Below the pieces are notes generated by a model. It searched no databases, was not told the origin of the DNA, and worked only from the letters and a program-made list of their open reading frames with translations. Shown one piece after another: positions 61,681 through 64,000 of a DNA stretch of 64,000 bases. The stretch covers positions 11,788,644-11,852,643 of the forward strand of contig JBBMOA010000012.1 in assembly GCA_037954235.1 (NCBI GenBank). The letters run 5' to 3'. Position 1 is the first letter of the stretch. The number at the start of each line of letters is the position of its first letter. The DNA comes from Aulostomus chinensis (Eukaryota; Chordata; Actinopteri; Syngnathiformes; Aulostomidae). The translations under genes were made by a program, and so were the position numbers.

Positions 61681-63659
61681 ATCTGTAGATAGCCAGACAC
61701 ACACGCAAGAATCTGGATGGTGTTCCTGTGGAAACTGTGTGTTTTGTGTCCACGTGTGTGTGACACTGCTGTTCTGCACTTGAGTGATTGCTATTTGATG
61801 CTCATTTCAGACCTGATAAATCTGTTGCTTGAGTTTCCGCAGCCCCAAGCTACACACAGACACACACTCGCAGTACTGAGGCTAAAGTCTAAATTAGCTG
61901 GCAAAATGTAGCCTGACAGAACTCTATCAAAGAATGCGTTTTATCTGTGATCAAAAGTCTCATTGGACATCAAACAAAAGCATGACTGGCTTGATTAGTG
62001 GTAAATGATGCTGCAATTCGGAGAGTTAAGGCTGATTGCAAGCAGTTATACAATGACTGCAGAGCACACAGCACTGTCAAATAACCATGTGTTAAGGCTA
62101 CACTGAGCCTCATAATGACATGATCTACATTGTTGTGAGCGTCTGTCTATGCTGGTGGTGCTGTATCATGCTGCTATATCACCCTCAAAATGCTAGTGAG
62201 CACCTTCTCTACCACTGTGTTGAGGTTAGTTGGATTACACCTAATCCAAAACTACTTACTCTGTTTCAGCCACCACTGTTTTAGCACACAATTACATTTA
62301 GGGTGGTATCAGCAACACGGACAAGAGCTCAAACCACAGTAAATTGTGAGGAAATGTGATATTATATTATGAAGCAGAACAGTTACAGCTGGTGTGCTCA
62401 AACACAACCTGCAAGTTAGCAAAATGCATGCTTTTTTTCTTTGTATTTACTCATGCTTTATTGATTACAGTAACACAATCTCGAAGAATTGGTTCTGTTA
62501 CAAAAAACATCATGTTAATGTCAGAACAACTCACTTTAAAATACACAATTTTCCTGCCAGAACATCTTGCTAAAACTGCCAAATTCTAAAATCCACCCAT
62601 AATGTTTTTGAGTTATTGTGCTAACAGACACGCAAGAGCAACGTTATCATATTACTTCCTTGATGAACATAATCATTGCTAACAAAGACTCATTTCATTC
62701 CCCCCATCTGTGGTTTGCTACAATGACATGAAAATGGAAGGCCCTGGTCCTAGTTGCAACTTTGCCCCTCGTGCTGCGCTAGGGAGCGCCATGGACCACC
62801 ATATGCTTCCTCTGTCATGTGGAATCATCTGCCTCATCTTCGCATGTGGGAGGATCACACTTTTCCATACAGTTCTCCACCACCTGAGTACTTTGCCTAT
62901 TGTTATGGTTATTGAATTTCTCTTTTTAATCAGATGCTTAATGCACCCATTATCAGCTTAAAAGAGATTTATGAGCAGTAGTGTAGTGACAGAAAAAATG
63001 CCAGGCGATATACACAATTTAAAGTATTTACACTCTGAATCTGTTCTGAGAGGATTCGACACTAAGGACGAGATTCTTCCCTCCATGTCCAAAAGTTCAA
63101 ATGCATTCTGCTCGCCAGACATCTCAGTCGTGTGTAAAACGTTGAATGTCTACATACCAATGGGGTCAAAAGAGCAAGTATCAAAATAGTTTTGACAGGT
63201 ATTATGTGAGGGAAAAAAAGGAACAAAGTGCCCAATGTTCCAGTAACAAAGCAGACCTGTGACACTCTTAATATTAATGAATGCAAATGAAAACAGCCAA
63301 GGCAGTCCTGGCTTGACAGAATGCTACCTACTGCCTCCCCCTCCATTAACTTCAGCTAAATATTTCATGTTCCCAACCAACACTATCTGTCATCCGCACA
63401 CTGGTTTGTCTGGGCGATCTGTCTGCTCTGCAGCGACTAACAATGCCTGTTCAATCCATCTCTGAAGCTTCCAAGCAGCATCATCCCCATCCTGCCTTGA
63501 CACAGCCTAGGTAGTAACATGCGTATGATGCCATAGCATTGTTTACATTATTTAACTTCATAAACACTTTTCATGACAGAAGAATCCCAATCATGCAGGC
63601 TCCTACCTTGAATATATGAGAATTATGCTGAAAAAGAGTTCAAAAGGCAATCATAATAT
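61681..63659. other. Anonymous DNA
   Basis: No gene, RNA or transposon end recognised. Confidence 0.4.
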
Positions 63660-63667
63660 CAAACAAT

Positions 63668-64000
63668 TAGGGCTGTAATCTCCCAGTCGACTGGTCGATT
63701 TATTAGTCGATACGTTCTGGCTCAACCAAAATTCTGATTCGTTGATTTTTTTGCCACATTAATTTCATCAGGAGGAAAGTAGCGAAAGCACCCCGTTTCA
63801 CAGATAACAATCTCTCTTTGAACACCCCCCTTGTTTTGCTATTTTGGACTTGCCCGACCCACTAGAGACAGACAGATTGAAGAGTACTAGAAGGCCAATG
63901 TCTGGTGGTTTGATGAATATATATTTAATTTTGACGGTTTCATTTAAAGTCGGTCCTGGTCCACCATGTCAAAGACATGTGCAGCATGGCAGCATTTCAT
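63668..64000 (+). mobile_element. Non-autonomous hAT (family b), copy C, cut by window end
   Basis: Starts TAGGGCTGTAATCTCCCAG and is the reverse complement of the right part of copy B (46862-47695), including CCAGTCGACTGG. The other end lies beyond the window. The octamer before the element is CAAACAAT (63660-63667), so the same octamer is predicted after the missing end. The antisense BED-finger fragment is in plus orientation here and begins to appear near the window end. Confidence 0.92.

Noticed and set aside
61104..61766. Longest open frame in the window (220 codons, minus strand)
   Set aside because: It reads through a degenerate GACA-type tandem repeat, giving repeated Ser/Cys/Leu/Pro runs with no domain.

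Overview
The window looks like a piece of a teleost fish nuclear genome. It has no prokaryotic-style gene packing and is mostly AT-rich non-coding DNA. It carries many (CA)n/(TG)n microsatellites, tRNA-derived SINEs with clear target-site duplications (TSDs), LINE 3' relics and several families of hAT DNA transposons. The only host protein-coding sequence I can support is two exons of a voltage-gated potassium channel gene on the minus strand.

Left edge (1-5643): exon 3 (4023-4157) and exon 2 (5410-5643) of an Elk/Kv12-type KCNH channel, closest to KCNH3, encode most of the N-terminal PAS domain. Both exons have consensus splice sites and compatible phase. The downstream exons (linker, transmembrane core, cyclic-nucleotide-binding homology domain) lie off the left end. 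Exon 1 with the PAS-cap was not found, so the DNA to the right of exon 2 is probably first intron and/or 5' flank.

5.6-30.7 kb: mostly anonymous DNA with microsatellites, one SINE (11488-11827), a 361-bp hAT MITE (14729-15089), and a 2.2-kb hAT relic (16688-18921) that was itself hit by an 821-bp hAT of another family (17386-18206).

30.7-36.6 kb: the densest mobile-element cluster. A hAT with an antisense transposase (30735-32671) is interrupted by a Tigger/pogo-like element (31527-32235). A second hAT (32942-34051) has a duplicated 3' end separated by 175 bp that match 49234-49408 in inverse orientation with three mismatches. An inverted repeat pair, a full SINE (35805-36169) and a SINE remnant follow.

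36.6-64 kb: gene-poor DNA with a purine-rich tract, a second SINE subfamily (39948-40202), long CA arrays, two more copies of the 0.83-kb hAT family (46862-47695 and 63668 to the window end), a LINE reverse-transcriptase C-terminus (56541-57345) and a SINE beside it (57405-57783).

I saw no convincing new biological system. The most unusual structure is the hAT with duplicated terminus and transposed filler. The nested insertions give a relative order of transposition events.
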